A stretch of 64,000 nucleotides of DNA from the NCBI RefSeq assembly GCF_038433155.1, contig NZ_JBCDMW010000034.1, positions 31,444-95,443 on the forward strand, given 5' to 3'. The translations under genes were made by a program, and so were the position numbers. Each line of letters begins with the position of its first letter. The first letter of the stretch is position 1. The notes beneath the pieces are model-generated. The model had not been told where the DNA came from. It searched no databases and worked only from the letters and a program-made list of their open reading frames with translations. The stretch is from Luteococcus sp038433155 (lineage in GTDB: Bacteria > Actinomycetota > Actinomycetes > Propionibacteriales > Propionibacteriaceae). This document shows, piece after piece, positions 17,066-25,905 of this stretch.

Positions 17066-17131
17066 CTGCGGCGGCGTCGACGGCTTCCGCCACCGGGCTC
17101 GGCCCGGCGCTGGGGCCCGGTCCTTGCGGCA

Positions 17132-19012
17132 TCAGGGGCGACTCCCGTCCTCGGCCACCCGGGTGCGTGCCAGCTCCGGCCGGTCGGCCAGTGAGATCCG
17201 GGGGGACGGGCATTCCAGTTCCAGGATGGTGACCCGGTGCTCGCCGGGGCCCAGCAACGGCGGGGGCAGGTACAGGGTCTGCTGTGGCCCAATGGCCCAG
17301 TACCGGCCCACGCAGTGGCCGTCGACCCAGGCAATCCCCCGCCCGCAGCGCGAGGTGTCCAGAAGGGCGTGCCGGCCGCCGGTGGCTTGCAGGGTCGTGG
17401 TGGCGAGCAGGGGCGGCGTGGGCGCACCGGCCGCAACCGTGGAGCGGCAGGCTTCGGTGAGCACACCGCCCATCTCCTCCAGCGGCAGCGGCACCACCTC
17501 CCAGTTGAGCAGGAAGCGCATCCCGTGCCAGATACCGCCCAGGATTCCCTTGCGCTCACCCAGCAGGGGGCCGAAGTTGACCCGGCCCTGGTTCTCCACC
17601 AGTACCTCCAGCAGCACCTCGTGGTGCGCGTCGCGCCTGGTCGGGAGCCCGGGCAGGCCGGCCAAGGACACCGTGGGTGGCGAGTCATTGCGGCTGGCAA
17701 CCCCCGCCAGGACGCCGTCCACCAGCACATGGGCCCGGTCGGCCAGACTGTGGAAGACCAGCGGGTAGGGCACCCCGTCGGGGTCGAGGCTGAGCTCCAC
17801 CCGTCGCCGCAGCAGCAGCATCCCGCGCTCCAGGCCCAGCTCCTCGAAGCTGGGTGGCTTGGGGTGACGGGTACCCGGAGCCTGCCAGACCGGGGTCCGG
17901 CCCAGTGGCACCATCGACTGCCAGGGCAGTTCCCCGGCCGGGAGGGGCCGGGGGCTCGCGTCGATACCCAACTGCGCGAGGTGCTCGTCCAGGGCTGGCA
18001 ACTCGCGGTGCCGGGAGATCACCTCCCGGTAGGCGTGGAACTTGGGGGTCAGGCTCCCGTCCTCCGCGATCGGCGCATCGTAGTCATAACTCGTGATGGT
18101 GGGCTGGTGGACTCCGCGGTAGGTGTTGGCTCCGGCCCACAGGCCGGGGCTGGTGCCGCCGTGCGCCATGTAGATGTTGGTGCTCATGCCCAGCCGCAGC
18201 ATCTCGGCCAGCTCGTCGGCCGCCTCCCCGGCCGGGCGGAGGTGGTGTTCCTCGCCCCAGTGGTCAAACCAGCCATTCCAGAACTCCATGCACATCTGGG
18301 GGCCGTCGCCCAGCTCCTTGCGGGCCCGGATCAGCACCTGCTCGGTGCGGGAGCCGAAGTTCAGCGTCGGCCAGGCTCCCGGCACCACGCCGCCGCGCAG
18401 CCAGCGTTCATCGGGGCCGTCGCTGGTCACCAGCAACTCGTCGATGCCCCGACGGCGCAGGCCGTCCCGCAGGTACTCCAGATAGGCACGGTCATCCCCG
18501 TAGGAGCCGTACTCGTTCTCCACCTGCACCGCCACCACATTCCCGCCGCGGCAGTGCTGGAGGCGGGCGATCCGGGGGATCAGGATGTCGAACCAGTCAT
18601 CCACGGCGCGCAGATAGCGCGGATCCAGGCAACGCAGGGACGGCGTGGGCCCCAGCACGTCGTCGGACAGGAGCCACCCCGGAAAGCCGCCGCCCTCCCA
18701 CTCGGCGCAGATGTAGGGCCCCGGGCGCACGATGGCGTCCAGGCCCAGCCTCCCGGCGAGCTGCAGGAAGCGTTCCACGTCGGCCGGCCCGGTGAAGTCC
18801 ACCCGGTCCGGGGTGGGGGCGTGCAGATTCCAGGCCACATAGGTCTCGACGGTGTTGCACCCCATGGCCACCAGGCGCTTCAGCCGGTCCTCCCACAGCG
18901 CGGGGTGGACGCGGAAGTAGTGGATGGCTCCGGAGATGATCTGGTGCGGACGGCCCAACCGGGTCAGGCCGTCCGCAGCCAGCTGCAGGGTGCTGCCGGG
19001 GGTGGCTGCCAC
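17132..19012 (-). CDS. beta-galactosidase, GH35
   Basis: A 626-residue glycoside hydrolase family 35 enzyme removing terminal beta-linked galactose. The N-terminal TIM barrel begins at GRPHQIISGAIHYFRVHP. The acid/base Glu is in VQVENEYGSYG (about 166) and the nucleophile Glu in MCMEFWNGWFDHWG (about 243). C-terminal jelly-roll-like regions follow (GRYWAIGPQQTLYLPPPLL). There is no signal peptide, so it should act on imported oligosaccharides. The start is GTG 19012, 7 nt after the oxidoreductase stop, so they are one operon. The neighbouring importer probably supplies the substrate. Confidence 0.9.
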   Translation of the reverse strand: MAATPGSTLQLAADGLTRLGRPHQIISGAIHYFRVHPALWEDRLKRLVAMGCNTVETYVAWNLHAPTPDRVDFTGPADVERFLQLAGRLGLDAIVRPGPYICAEWEGGGFPGWLLSDDVLGPTPSLRCLDPRYLRAVDDWFDILIPRIARLQHCRGGNVVAVQVENEYGSYGDDRAYLEYLRDGLRRRGIDELLVTSDGPDERWLRGGVVPGAWPTLNFGSRTEQVLIRARKELGDGPQMCMEFWNGWFDHWGEEHHLRPAGEAADELAEMLRLGMSTNIYMAHGGTSPGLWAGANTYRGVHQPTITSYDYDAPIAEDGSLTPKFHAYREVISRHRELPALDEHLAQLGIDASPRPLPAGELPWQSMVPLGRTPVWQAPGTRHPKPPSFEELGLERGMLLLRRRVELSLDPDGVPYPLVFHSLADRAHVLVDGVLAGVASRNDSPPTVSLAGLPGLPTRRDAHHEVLLEVLVENQGRVNFGPLLGERKGILGGIWHGMRFLLNWEVVPLPLEEMGGVLTEACRSTVAAGAPTPPLLATTTLQATGGRHALLDTSRCGRGIAWVDGHCVGRYWAIGPQQTLYLPPPLLGPGEHRVTILELECPSPRISLADRPELARTRVAEDGSRP

Positions 19013-19019
19013 GAGGCGC

Positions 19020-20189
19020 TCACACCTGCCCGTGGTCGAAGTAGTCCCGCAGGTCCTGGGGCAGGGCCGGGACCTCCAGCAGGGAGCCGTCGGTGCGGAT
19101 GGACTCGGCCCCCACGCAGCCGGTGGCGACCGCCTCCCGGGCCGCCACGGCCGAGACGTCGGTGCGGCCACCCTCGCGCACGAAGCGCAGGAATTCCGCC
19201 ACCAGGTTCGGGTCGGCGCCACCGTGCCCGCCGTCGCCCCGGTCAATCACCTCGACGGCATCCGGCCGGCCGGCACCGCCGTGCCGCGAGGTCCAGATGT
19301 TGATGAAGTCACCGCCCTCGTCGCCCATGTTCTCGATCCGTCCGGCGTCGCCGATCACGGTGTAGTTGCGCCAGTAGTCCGGCGTGAAATGGCACTGCTC
19401 GTAGTTGGCCAGCACGCCATTGTCCAGCACCAGGTTCAGCATCGAGATGTCCTCGACGTCGATGGTGGGGTTGAGCTCGGTCTGCGCGGTGGGCGGCCAG
19501 TTGTCCGCGCTGTACCAGTCCCACATCCGACGGTCGGAATTGTCCCGCCGGTCGGTGATGTCGCCGTAGACGGCCAACTTGCCGATCCCGGAGACCCGAC
19601 GGGTGTAGCCCCCCGCCAGCCAGTGGATCACGTCCAGGTCATGGGCCCCCTTCTGCAGCAGGAGGCTGGTGACCTTGCTGCGCTCGGCATGCCAGTCCTT
19701 GAAGTAGAAGTCACCGCCGGCGCCGACGAAGTGCCGGCACCACACCGCGCGCACCCGGCCGATCCGGCCGGAGTCGATGATCTGCTTCATCTGCCGGATC
19801 ACCGGCATGTGCCGCATGTTGTGGCCGATGTAGAGCCGCGTCTGGTGCTCCCGCGCGGTGGTGAGCATGCTGTCGGCGTCGTCCAGGGTGATCGCCATCG
19901 GCTTCTCGCTGAAGGTGGCCAACCCGGCGGCCAGGGTGCGACGGGCGATCTCCGCGTGGGTGTGGTCGGGGGAGAGCACCATCACCGCATCCAGCGGCTG
20001 CTCCAACAACTCGTCGAGCGTGCGCACGCAGCGCACCTGATCGCCCAGGCGCTTGCGGGCGTCCTCGATCCCCCGGTCGGTGGGTTCGCAGACGACGGTG
20101 ACCGCGGACCCCTCCCCCGGGCGATGCGCGTGCCGGGCCAGCCCGCCGCGCGCTCCGTACCCCACGACTCCGATTCTCAGATCCTGCAT
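19020..20189 (-). CDS. Gfo/Idh/MocA family oxidoreductase
   Basis: A 389-residue NAD(P)-dependent sugar dehydrogenase-like protein. The Rossmann start is IGVVGYGARGG, the EKP motif is SEKPMA, and the C-terminal half (HFTPDYWRNYTVIGD, then GRIENMGDEGG) is of the GFO_IDH_MocA_C type. Start ATG 20189 was chosen because the Rossmann fold begins two residues later and GGAGA lies upstream. First gene of the operon with the GH35 gene; divergent from the ABC importer genes with a LacI-type operator between. It probably oxidises or epimerises a galactose-containing product; the exact sugar is unknown. Confidence 0.85.
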   Translation of the reverse strand: MQDLRIGVVGYGARGGLARHAHRPGEGSAVTVVCEPTDRGIEDARKRLGDQVRCVRTLDELLEQPLDAVMVLSPDHTHAEIARRTLAAGLATFSEKPMAITLDDADSMLTTAREHQTRLYIGHNMRHMPVIRQMKQIIDSGRIGRVRAVWCRHFVGAGGDFYFKDWHAERSKVTSLLLQKGAHDLDVIHWLAGGYTRRVSGIGKLAVYGDITDRRDNSDRRMWDWYSADNWPPTAQTELNPTIDVEDISMLNLVLDNGVLANYEQCHFTPDYWRNYTVIGDAGRIENMGDEGGDFINIWTSRHGGAGRPDAVEVIDRGDGGHGGADPNLVAEFLRFVREGGRTDVSAVAAREAVATGCVGAESIRTDGSLLEVPALPQDLRDYFDHGQV

Positions 20190-20253
20190 GACCAGCCATC
20201 TCCTCACTGACGGGGCGGTCAAGAAGTTGGTCCCAACCCCTTGCCCCTCGCAT

Positions 20254-20267
20254 GCTAATCGATTAGC
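20254..20267. promoter_or_regulatory. LacI-type operator between divergent operons
   Basis: GCTAATCGATTAGC, a perfect 14-bp palindrome centred in the 107-bp gap between the oxidoreductase/GH35 operon and the importer operon. LacI-family proteins bind such CG-centred palindromes, and the only LacI gene here is at the end of the importer operon. Confidence 0.75.
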
Positions 20268-20296
20268 CTCCCGTTCATAACCCCTGAGGAGGGAAG

Positions 20297-21238
20297 ATGA
20301 GCAAAGTCGCTCACCGGCAATTGCCGCTACGGCAGCGGTGGCAGAAGGACTGGCAACGAGTACTGATGCTCTTGCCGGCAGTGGTCATGCTGCTGCTCTT
20401 CTTCTACATCCCGATCCTGGGCAATGTGATCGCCTTCCAGGACTACCAACCCTTCCTGGGGATCAGCGGCTCGGAGTGGGTGGGCCTGGAGAACTTCACC
20501 AGCCTGCTGGACGAGCCGGACTTCCTGACCGCCCTGAAGAACACCCTGGTGCTGGCCCTGTTCCAGCTGGTCTTCTTCTTCCCGGTGCCGCTGCTGCTGG
20601 CCCTGATGGTGGATTCGCTGCTCAACGACAAGATCAAGCGGATCTTCCAGACCATCGTCTACCTGCCCCACTTCTTCAGCTGGGTGCTGGTGATCGCGCT
20701 CTTCCAGCAGACGCTGGGTGGCGCCGGGCTGCTGAACAACTTCCTGCGTAGCACCGGCCACCAACCGATCGACATCATGACCAACCCGGCCACCTTCCCC
20801 TGGTTGGCCACCGGGCAGCTGATCTGGAAGGACGCCGGCTGGGCGATGATCATCTTCCTGGCGGCGCTGGCCAATGTCGACGTCGAGCTCTACGAGGCGG
20901 CGGCCTCCGACGGCGCCAGCAAGTGGCGACGGATGTGGCACGTCACCCTGCCCAGCATCCGGGGCGTGGTGATCCTGCTGCTGATCCTGCGGATCGGCGA
21001 CATCCTGTCCGTCGGCTTCGAACAGTTCATCCTGCAGCGCGACAACGTCGGGGCCGGCGCCGCCGAGGTCCTGGACACCTACACCTACTACGCGGGCGTG
21101 GTCGGCGGCGGGTGGAGCATCGGCGCTGCCGCCGGTCTGGCCAAGGGTGTGATCGGGGCGCTGCTGATCTGGGCTGCCAACTCCATTGCCCACCGGATGG
21201 GCGAACCCGGAATCTTCCAGTCGGCCAAGGAGAAGTGA
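20297..21238 (+). CDS. ABC transporter permease, LplB type
   Basis: A 313-residue inner membrane permease with about six helices and the EAA loop ELYEAAASDGAS used to contact the ATPase. The N-terminus (WQRVLMLLPAVVMLLLFFYIPI) is typical of LplB/UgpA permeases for oligosaccharides. Ribosome site GGAGGG before ATG 20297. Its stop overlaps the next permease start (TGATG). No ATPase gene is present in the operon, so a shared multi-sugar ATPase (MsmK-like) elsewhere is expected. Confidence 0.92.
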   Translation: MSKVAHRQLPLRQRWQKDWQRVLMLLPAVVMLLLFFYIPILGNVIAFQDYQPFLGISGSEWVGLENFTSLLDEPDFLTALKNTLVLALFQLVFFFPVPLLLALMVDSLLNDKIKRIFQTIVYLPHFFSWVLVIALFQQTLGGAGLLNNFLRSTGHQPIDIMTNPATFPWLATGQLIWKDAGWAMIIFLAALANVDVELYEAAASDGASKWRRMWHVTLPSIRGVVILLLILRIGDILSVGFEQFILQRDNVGAGAAEVLDTYTYYAGVVGGGWSIGAAAGLAKGVIGALLIWAANSIAHRMGEPGIFQSAKEK

Positions 21239-22137
21239 TGGCAAAGCACACCCCCTCCCACCTGCCGGCCTGGATGGAGAAGCCCTCCAAGATCAGCCTG
21301 GCCCTCAAGGGCCTGGTCATCCTGGCCGTGAGCTTCTCCATCCTGTTCCCGCTGTTGGTGGTGATCAGCACGTCGATCGCCAGCGAGGCAGAGATCGTCC
21401 AGGCCGGCGGCTATGTGGTCTTCCCCAAGAACCCCACCCTTGAGGCCTACGCCACACTCTTCCGCGGGCCCTTCATGATGCGCGCCCTGATGATCTCGGC
21501 CTTCATCACCATCATCGGCACCGTCAGTGCGCTCTTCGTCACCACCACCGCCGCCTACGCCACGTCGCGGCCCTGCCTGTTCGGCCGCCCAGCGCTCTTC
21601 CTCATCCTGTTCACCCTGCTCTTCGCGCCCGGGCTCATCCCGATGTTCCTGATGATCCGCAGCATGGGTCTGCTGGACTCGGTGTGGTCGCTGATCCTGC
21701 CGGGCACGTTGAGCGCCTTCAACTTCGTGGTGTTGCGGTCCTTCTTCCAAGGGATCCCCCAGGAGTTGATCGAGTCGGCCCAAATCGACGGCGCCAGTGA
21801 CTTCACCATCCTGCGGCGGATCATGCTGCCACTGTCCAAGGCGCCCCTGGCCGTGGTGGGGCTGTTCTACGCCGTCGGTTTCTGGAATTCCTTCTTCAAT
21901 GCCCTGCTCTACCTGCAGCGACGCACGGACCTCTACCCGGTCCAGGTGATCCTGCGTTCCTATGTGGTGCAGGGCAATTCGCTGGCTGCAGACCAGTTGG
22001 GCGTGGACAAGGCGCCGCCCCCGCAGTCGCTGCAGATGGCCATCGTGATGGTTGCGCTGGTCCCCATCCTGTGTGTCTACCCGTTCCTGCAACGCCACTT
22101 CACGAAGGGCGTCATCACCGGTGCCGTCAAGGGCTGA
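21238..22137 (+). CDS. ABC transporter permease, LplC/YtcP type
   Basis: A 299-residue partner permease. Six hydrophobic segments, the EAA-type loop ELIESAQIDGASDF, and the C-terminus FLQRHFTKGVITGAVKG, which is nearly invariant in YtcP/LplC permeases. It is coupled to the first permease by overlapping stop and start. The second half of a heterodimeric channel. Confidence 0.93.
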   Translation: MAKHTPSHLPAWMEKPSKISLALKGLVILAVSFSILFPLLVVISTSIASEAEIVQAGGYVVFPKNPTLEAYATLFRGPFMMRALMISAFITIIGTVSALFVTTTAAYATSRPCLFGRPALFLILFTLLFAPGLIPMFLMIRSMGLLDSVWSLILPGTLSAFNFVVLRSFFQGIPQELIESAQIDGASDFTILRRIMLPLSKAPLAVVGLFYAVGFWNSFFNALLYLQRRTDLYPVQVILRSYVVQGNSLAADQLGVDKAPPPQSLQMAIVMVALVPILCVYPFLQRHFTKGVITGAVKG

Positions 22138-22164
22138 CGAGCACCACAACAGAAAGGCCGGTCC

Positions 22165-23781
22165 ATGTCACTGTCACGTCGAACGCTGCTCCAGGCAAGC
22201 ACGGCTGCTGCGGCGCTGGCCGCCACGGGCTGCAGCTCCAAGTCCGGTGGTGGCGGCAATGCCTCCGACTCCGCCGGGGTGCAGCTTCCCACCTACGTCG
22301 AGTTCAACAAGGTCAAGCCGGATCTGCCGGGCAATGAGCAGGGGCTGCAACAGGGCTTCCTGAAGTTCCCGGAGGAGTTCGTCGCCTCCACCAAGGGGGC
22401 ACCGCTGAAGGGCAAGGTCACCGGGCTGAGCGAGACCTTCGCCGTGCCGTCGCCCGCCATGAACAAGAACCCGTTCTGGCAGCGGCTGAACAAGTCCCTG
22501 GGTGGAGAGCTGGACCTGATCATCGGCACCGATCCGGGCTATCCGGAGAAGTTCGCCACCATCCTGGCCAGTGACGACCTGCCGGACATGATGTGGGTGC
22601 CGCCGAACCAGGGCATCCCCAATGTCGGGCCGATGCTGGAGGCCAAGTTCACCGACCTCACCAAGTACCTCAGTGGCGACGCGGTCAAGGAGTACCCGAA
22701 CCTCGCGGCGCTCAAACCGGAATCCTGGCGCACGGCCGTGGTCAACGGCAAGATCTGGGGCGCCCCCATCCCCAGCACGCCCTTCGGGCAGGTGATGGGC
22801 GGGAATCCCGACGTCTGGAAGAAGGTCGGCGGGATGCAGTGCAAGACCGCCGACGAGTTCTTCGAGAAGTGCAAGGAGCTCAGTACCGGCAACCGGTACG
22901 CGCTGGAACCGTCCTACATCAACATGATGCACATGTTCGGCGAATGGTTCGGCGTCCCGAACGGCTGGCGGGTGAACAAGGACCGCACCCTGACCTGGGG
23001 GATGGAGACCGACAACTACAAGGCCGCTCTGGAGTATGCAGCCAAGCTGTTCAAGGCCGGCGTCTTCCATCCCAATGCCAACATGCCCGACGCCCGGCCG
23101 CTGGTGGCACAGGGCCAGTTGGCCGCCTTCGTCTCCGTAGGCCCGATCGCCGTCGGTGAGCTGCGCGCCTTCAAGAAGGACGTCCAGGCCGACGTCATGG
23201 TGCCTTTCGGCTGGGACGGCAAGGCCAAGCCCGTCTATGACATGGGATACGGCACCGTTGGCTTCACCCCCTTCAAGAAGGCCGACGAGGGCAAGATCCG
23301 GGAGCTGTTGAGCCTGATCGACTGGCTCTCCGCCCCCTTCGGCACCGCGGAATGGGTGGCCAAGAACTTCGGCGCGGAGGGCCAGGACTGGGTTCGCAAG
23401 GACGACGACCTGGTCTTCACCCCGGCGGCCGAGACCAATGCCCCCGGGCTGGTCTCCGCGCTGCAGATCATGAGCAGTTGCGAGAACCCGCTCTACCAGT
23501 CCGGTCATCCGGAGGACACCAGGAAGGCACACGAGCTGGAGCAGAAACTGCTGCCGATCGCGCAGCAGTCGCCCACCAAGGGCACCTACTCGGACACCAA
23601 CTCCAAGAAGGGCGCCAAGATCGGCGCCGAGGTCCGAGACACCATGGTGGACGTTCTGACCGGCCGCAAGAAGATGGCCGAGTTCGACGCGGCGTTGAAG
23701 CGGTGGCGCTCGCAGGGTGGCGACAAGATCCGCGAGGAATACCAGAAGGTCTTGCCGGAGGGTGTTCCGGTCACCGAGTGA
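22165..23781 (+). CDS. ABC transporter substrate-binding lipoprotein
   Basis: A 538-residue extracellular binding protein of the large LipO/LplA class. The N-terminus has SRRTLLQ (Tat-like twin Arg), a short hydrophobic stretch and lipobox LAATGC, placing the lipidated Cys at 23. A Gly/Ser-rich tether follows. The big size fits capture of complex oligosaccharides. Follows the permeases by 27 bp with an AGAAAGG ribosome site, and is followed by the regulator. Confidence 0.92.
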   Translation: MSLSRRTLLQASTAAAALAATGCSSKSGGGGNASDSAGVQLPTYVEFNKVKPDLPGNEQGLQQGFLKFPEEFVASTKGAPLKGKVTGLSETFAVPSPAMNKNPFWQRLNKSLGGELDLIIGTDPGYPEKFATILASDDLPDMMWVPPNQGIPNVGPMLEAKFTDLTKYLSGDAVKEYPNLAALKPESWRTAVVNGKIWGAPIPSTPFGQVMGGNPDVWKKVGGMQCKTADEFFEKCKELSTGNRYALEPSYINMMHMFGEWFGVPNGWRVNKDRTLTWGMETDNYKAALEYAAKLFKAGVFHPNANMPDARPLVAQGQLAAFVSVGPIAVGELRAFKKDVQADVMVPFGWDGKAKPVYDMGYGTVGFTPFKKADEGKIRELLSLIDWLSAPFGTAEWVAKNFGAEGQDWVRKDDDLVFTPAAETNAPGLVSALQIMSSCENPLYQSGHPEDTRKAHELEQKLLPIAQQSPTKGTYSDTNSKKGAKIGAEVRDTMVDVLTGRKKMAEFDAALKRWRSQGGDKIREEYQKVLPEGVPVTE

Positions 23782-23791
23782 GGCAGTTCGA

Positions 23792-23797
23792 TACCGT
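23792..23797 (+). promoter_or_regulatory. lacI-type gene -10 box (leaderless type)
   Basis: TACCGT with 6 nt to ATG 23804. It lets the regulator be expressed apart from the importer operon. Confidence 0.45.
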
Positions 23798-23803
23798 CTG
23801 CCC

Positions 23804-24814
23804 ATGAACTCGCAACGCCCGACGATGCGGATGGTGGCGGCCGAGGCCGGAGTCTCGACCGCCATCGTCTCGCAGGTGCTGAACGGCCGCACCGACACCG
23901 CGTCGCCAGCCACCCGGGAGCGGGTCTTCGCCGCTGCCAAAGCGTTGGGTTACCGGATCAACCGCACCGCGCGGGCGATGCGGACCGGCCGCACCGGTCT
24001 GGCGCTGCTCTCCTTGACCATGCTCCCCGACCCGTGGAGCCAGGAGGCGGCGCAGGCTCTCACCCGGCGGCTGGCGGCTGAAGGGGTCCAGGCACTGGTG
24101 CTGCCCGACGGCAACTGGCGCGAGGTGTTGCGCCAGCACGACTTCGACGTCGCCTTCATCGATGCGGCCGAGGATGCCCATCAGGAGACCCTGACCCAGC
24201 TGGTCAAGGAGGGGAACAGACTGGTGGTGATGGGCGGCAAGGCGCTGCAGGCCGACGGCTTCGACGTGGTGCGATCGCCTGGGCTGGATGGCTGCCGGGC
24301 GGCGATGCGGCATCTGGTCCAGATGGGTCACCGTCGGATTCACTGCCTGGGCGGTCGTGTCGACGGGGTGTACACGCCGCGCGTCGAGGCCTGGCGGGAG
24401 GTGCTGACCGAACATGGCCTGCCGTGCGGTGAACAGATGCTGCATCCCTTCGGCTATGACCGCAATGAGGCGATGGCCGCGGCCCTGGCGGCACTGGGGC
24501 GGGGTCAGGACGGGCCCACGGCGCTGTTCTGCACCACCGACTTCGCGGCCATCGCCGCGGTCCAGGCAGCGCGTTTCCTGAACCTGCGCGTACCCGACGA
24601 CATCTCCATCATCGGGGCGGGCAACACAGCGGAGGGGCGGGGGCTGAAGCCCGCCCTCTCCTCGGTGGGGCCCGAGAACTTCATGGACCGGGTTGCGGAC
24701 ATCCTGATGGATCGGCTGTACGACCGACGCGAACCTCTGGTCCATACATTCGGCTGGGAGTTGTTCGTGCGCGAGAGCAGCGCGGCTCCCGCGACGAGGG
24801 GCCCGGCCAGGTGA
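23804..24814 (+). CDS. LacI-family transcriptional regulator
   Basis: A 336-residue repressor with an N-terminal HTH (MRMVAAEAGVSTAIVSQVLN) and the hinge AAKALGYRINRTARAMRTGR, followed by a periplasmic-binding-like effector domain (INxxGAGNTAEGRG region near 270). It directly follows the binding protein gene and most likely controls both divergent operons through the palindrome at 20254-20267. The effector is presumably a galactoside or breakdown product. A -10 box 6 nt upstream implies a second, leaderless promoter. Confidence 0.92.
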   Translation: MNSQRPTMRMVAAEAGVSTAIVSQVLNGRTDTASPATRERVFAAAKALGYRINRTARAMRTGRTGLALLSLTMLPDPWSQEAAQALTRRLAAEGVQALVLPDGNWREVLRQHDFDVAFIDAAEDAHQETLTQLVKEGNRLVVMGGKALQADGFDVVRSPGLDGCRAAMRHLVQMGHRRIHCLGGRVDGVYTPRVEAWREVLTEHGLPCGEQMLHPFGYDRNEAMAAALAALGRGQDGPTALFCTTDFAAIAAVQAARFLNLRVPDDISIIGAGNTAEGRGLKPALSSVGPENFMDRVADILMDRLYDRREPLVHTFGWELFVRESSAAPATRGPAR

Positions 24815-25123
24815 GCTCTGGACAAGTCTGGGAACCGCGCCTCAGCTGAACTCCGGGCTACGACGCCTTCGACGCCAGGTCATCACTGAGGCGGCAGAGC
24901 CGTCGGGAAAGGGCGGGGCTGCCGCCCTGGGCACGGTACCCGGCAAGAGCCTTCGGGCAGAGTCTGTATACACACCACCATCCACACTCTCGTGCTGAAG
25001 TCTCTGGCCAAGTGCTCGCTGCACGGTCTGGCCAGGGGGGGCGGGGTCTCCGGCGGGCGTGGAGCAGCCGGGTGGGAAGGGTGGCTGAGTCGGTCAGAGC
25101 CATCCGGGGCCGGTGGCCGTGCG
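24815..25123. other. intergenic, no gene seen
   Basis: About 310 bp without a convincing reading frame on either strand. It contains a run of seven G (near 25036) and TGTATACAC near 24964, a possible -10-like or small palindromic element. No terminator-grade hairpin was found for the LacI gene. Confidence 0.5.
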
Positions 25124-25792
25124 TCAGTCGTCGGATTCCGGGTCTCCCAAGCCCAGGGCGACGTCCTCGGCGTCCTCCTCGGCCTGCTCCTCGGCTTCGA
25201 TCGCCTCCAGCTTGTCCTCGTCGTCCAGCCGCGCGACGGGGGCGAAGACCACGTCGGCAGCCTTGCACAGCCGGGAGGTTACGCCGGGCAGTCGCGTGGT
25301 CCACGCCAGCTTGTTCACCACCGCCACCAGCTCTTCGCCGGTGAAGTGCAGCGCGTCGTAGGAGGCGCCGGCCGCCGTGTGGGCGTCCTCCACCAGCGTC
25401 GTGTCATAGCCGCGGTAGAGGGCCCCGAACAGGGTGCTGCGGACGCAGAAGTCGCTCTGGGCGCCGGTGACCCAGACATGGTTGGCGCCGGCGGCGGCCA
25501 GCACGTCGTCCAGGTCCGTCTCCGCGAAGGAGTCCCCGTAGCGCTTCTCGATGATCTGTTCGCCGGGTTCGGGCAGCAGCTCGGGCACGATCTGCCACTC
25601 CTGGCTGCCTGCCTCCAGCCCGGGGCTCTGGTGCCGTACCCAGACCACCGGGGTACCGGCCAACCGCGCCCGGCGCACCAGGTCCACGATGGTCTCGATG
25701 ATCCGGTGCGCATGCCACAGGTCCTGCATCACCCCAACCTGGACGTCGACGACCAGCAGGGCATCACCACTGCGCTGTGGGAACAGGCTCAT
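25124..25792 (-). CDS. isochorismatase-like cysteine hydrolase
   Basis: A 222-residue alpha-beta hydrolase of the isochorismatase/nicotinamidase superfamily. The catalytic triad is visible as Asp in LLVVDVQ, Lys in IIEKRYGDSF and Cys in SDFCVRST. The C-terminus carries an unusual acidic tail (EAIEAEEQAEEDAED). The start ATG 25792 follows AAAGGAG; a GTG one codon earlier is possible. The substrate cannot be assigned. Transcribed in the same direction as the NlpC gene, separated by a strong hairpin. Confidence 0.85.
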   Translation of the reverse strand: MSLFPQRSGDALLVVDVQVGVMQDLWHAHRIIETIVDLVRRARLAGTPVVWVRHQSPGLEAGSQEWQIVPELLPEPGEQIIEKRYGDSFAETDLDDVLAAAGANHVWVTGAQSDFCVRSTLFGALYRGYDTTLVEDAHTAAGASYDALHFTGEELVAVVNKLAWTTRLPGVTSRLCKAADVVFAPVARLDDEDKLEAIEAEEQAEEDAEDVALGLGDPESDD

Positions 25793-25840
25793 CACGGCTC
25801 CTTTCCTGGAGGTAAGACGAGCCTAGCGGTTGGAAATGGG

Positions 25841-25873
25841 CCGAGGGCCCGGCTCACTGAGCCGGGCCCTCGG
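25841..25873. terminator. 16-bp perfect hairpin after the NlpC/P60 gene
   Basis: Arms 25841-25856 and 25858-25873 are perfectly complementary around a single base. It lies 33 bp past the NlpC/P60 stop and before the hydrolase gene on the same strand. No T tract. Confidence 0.75.
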
Positions 25874-25905
25874 GAGGGTCTTGCGGTTGATCAGGCAGTG
25901 CTTGA

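Noticed and set aside
19012..19246. Upstream extension of the GH35 protein
   Set aside because: It overlaps the oxidoreductase 3' end in another frame and is Arg/Thr/Ser-rich noise; GTG 19012 fits operon spacing.
17237..19303. A 688-codon plus-strand frame opposite the GH35 gene
   Set aside because: Compositional shadow with no domain-like features.
24842..25024. Small minus-strand protein in the gap after the LacI gene
   Set aside because: No ribosome site, no homolog-like pattern and an Arg-rich low-complexity end.
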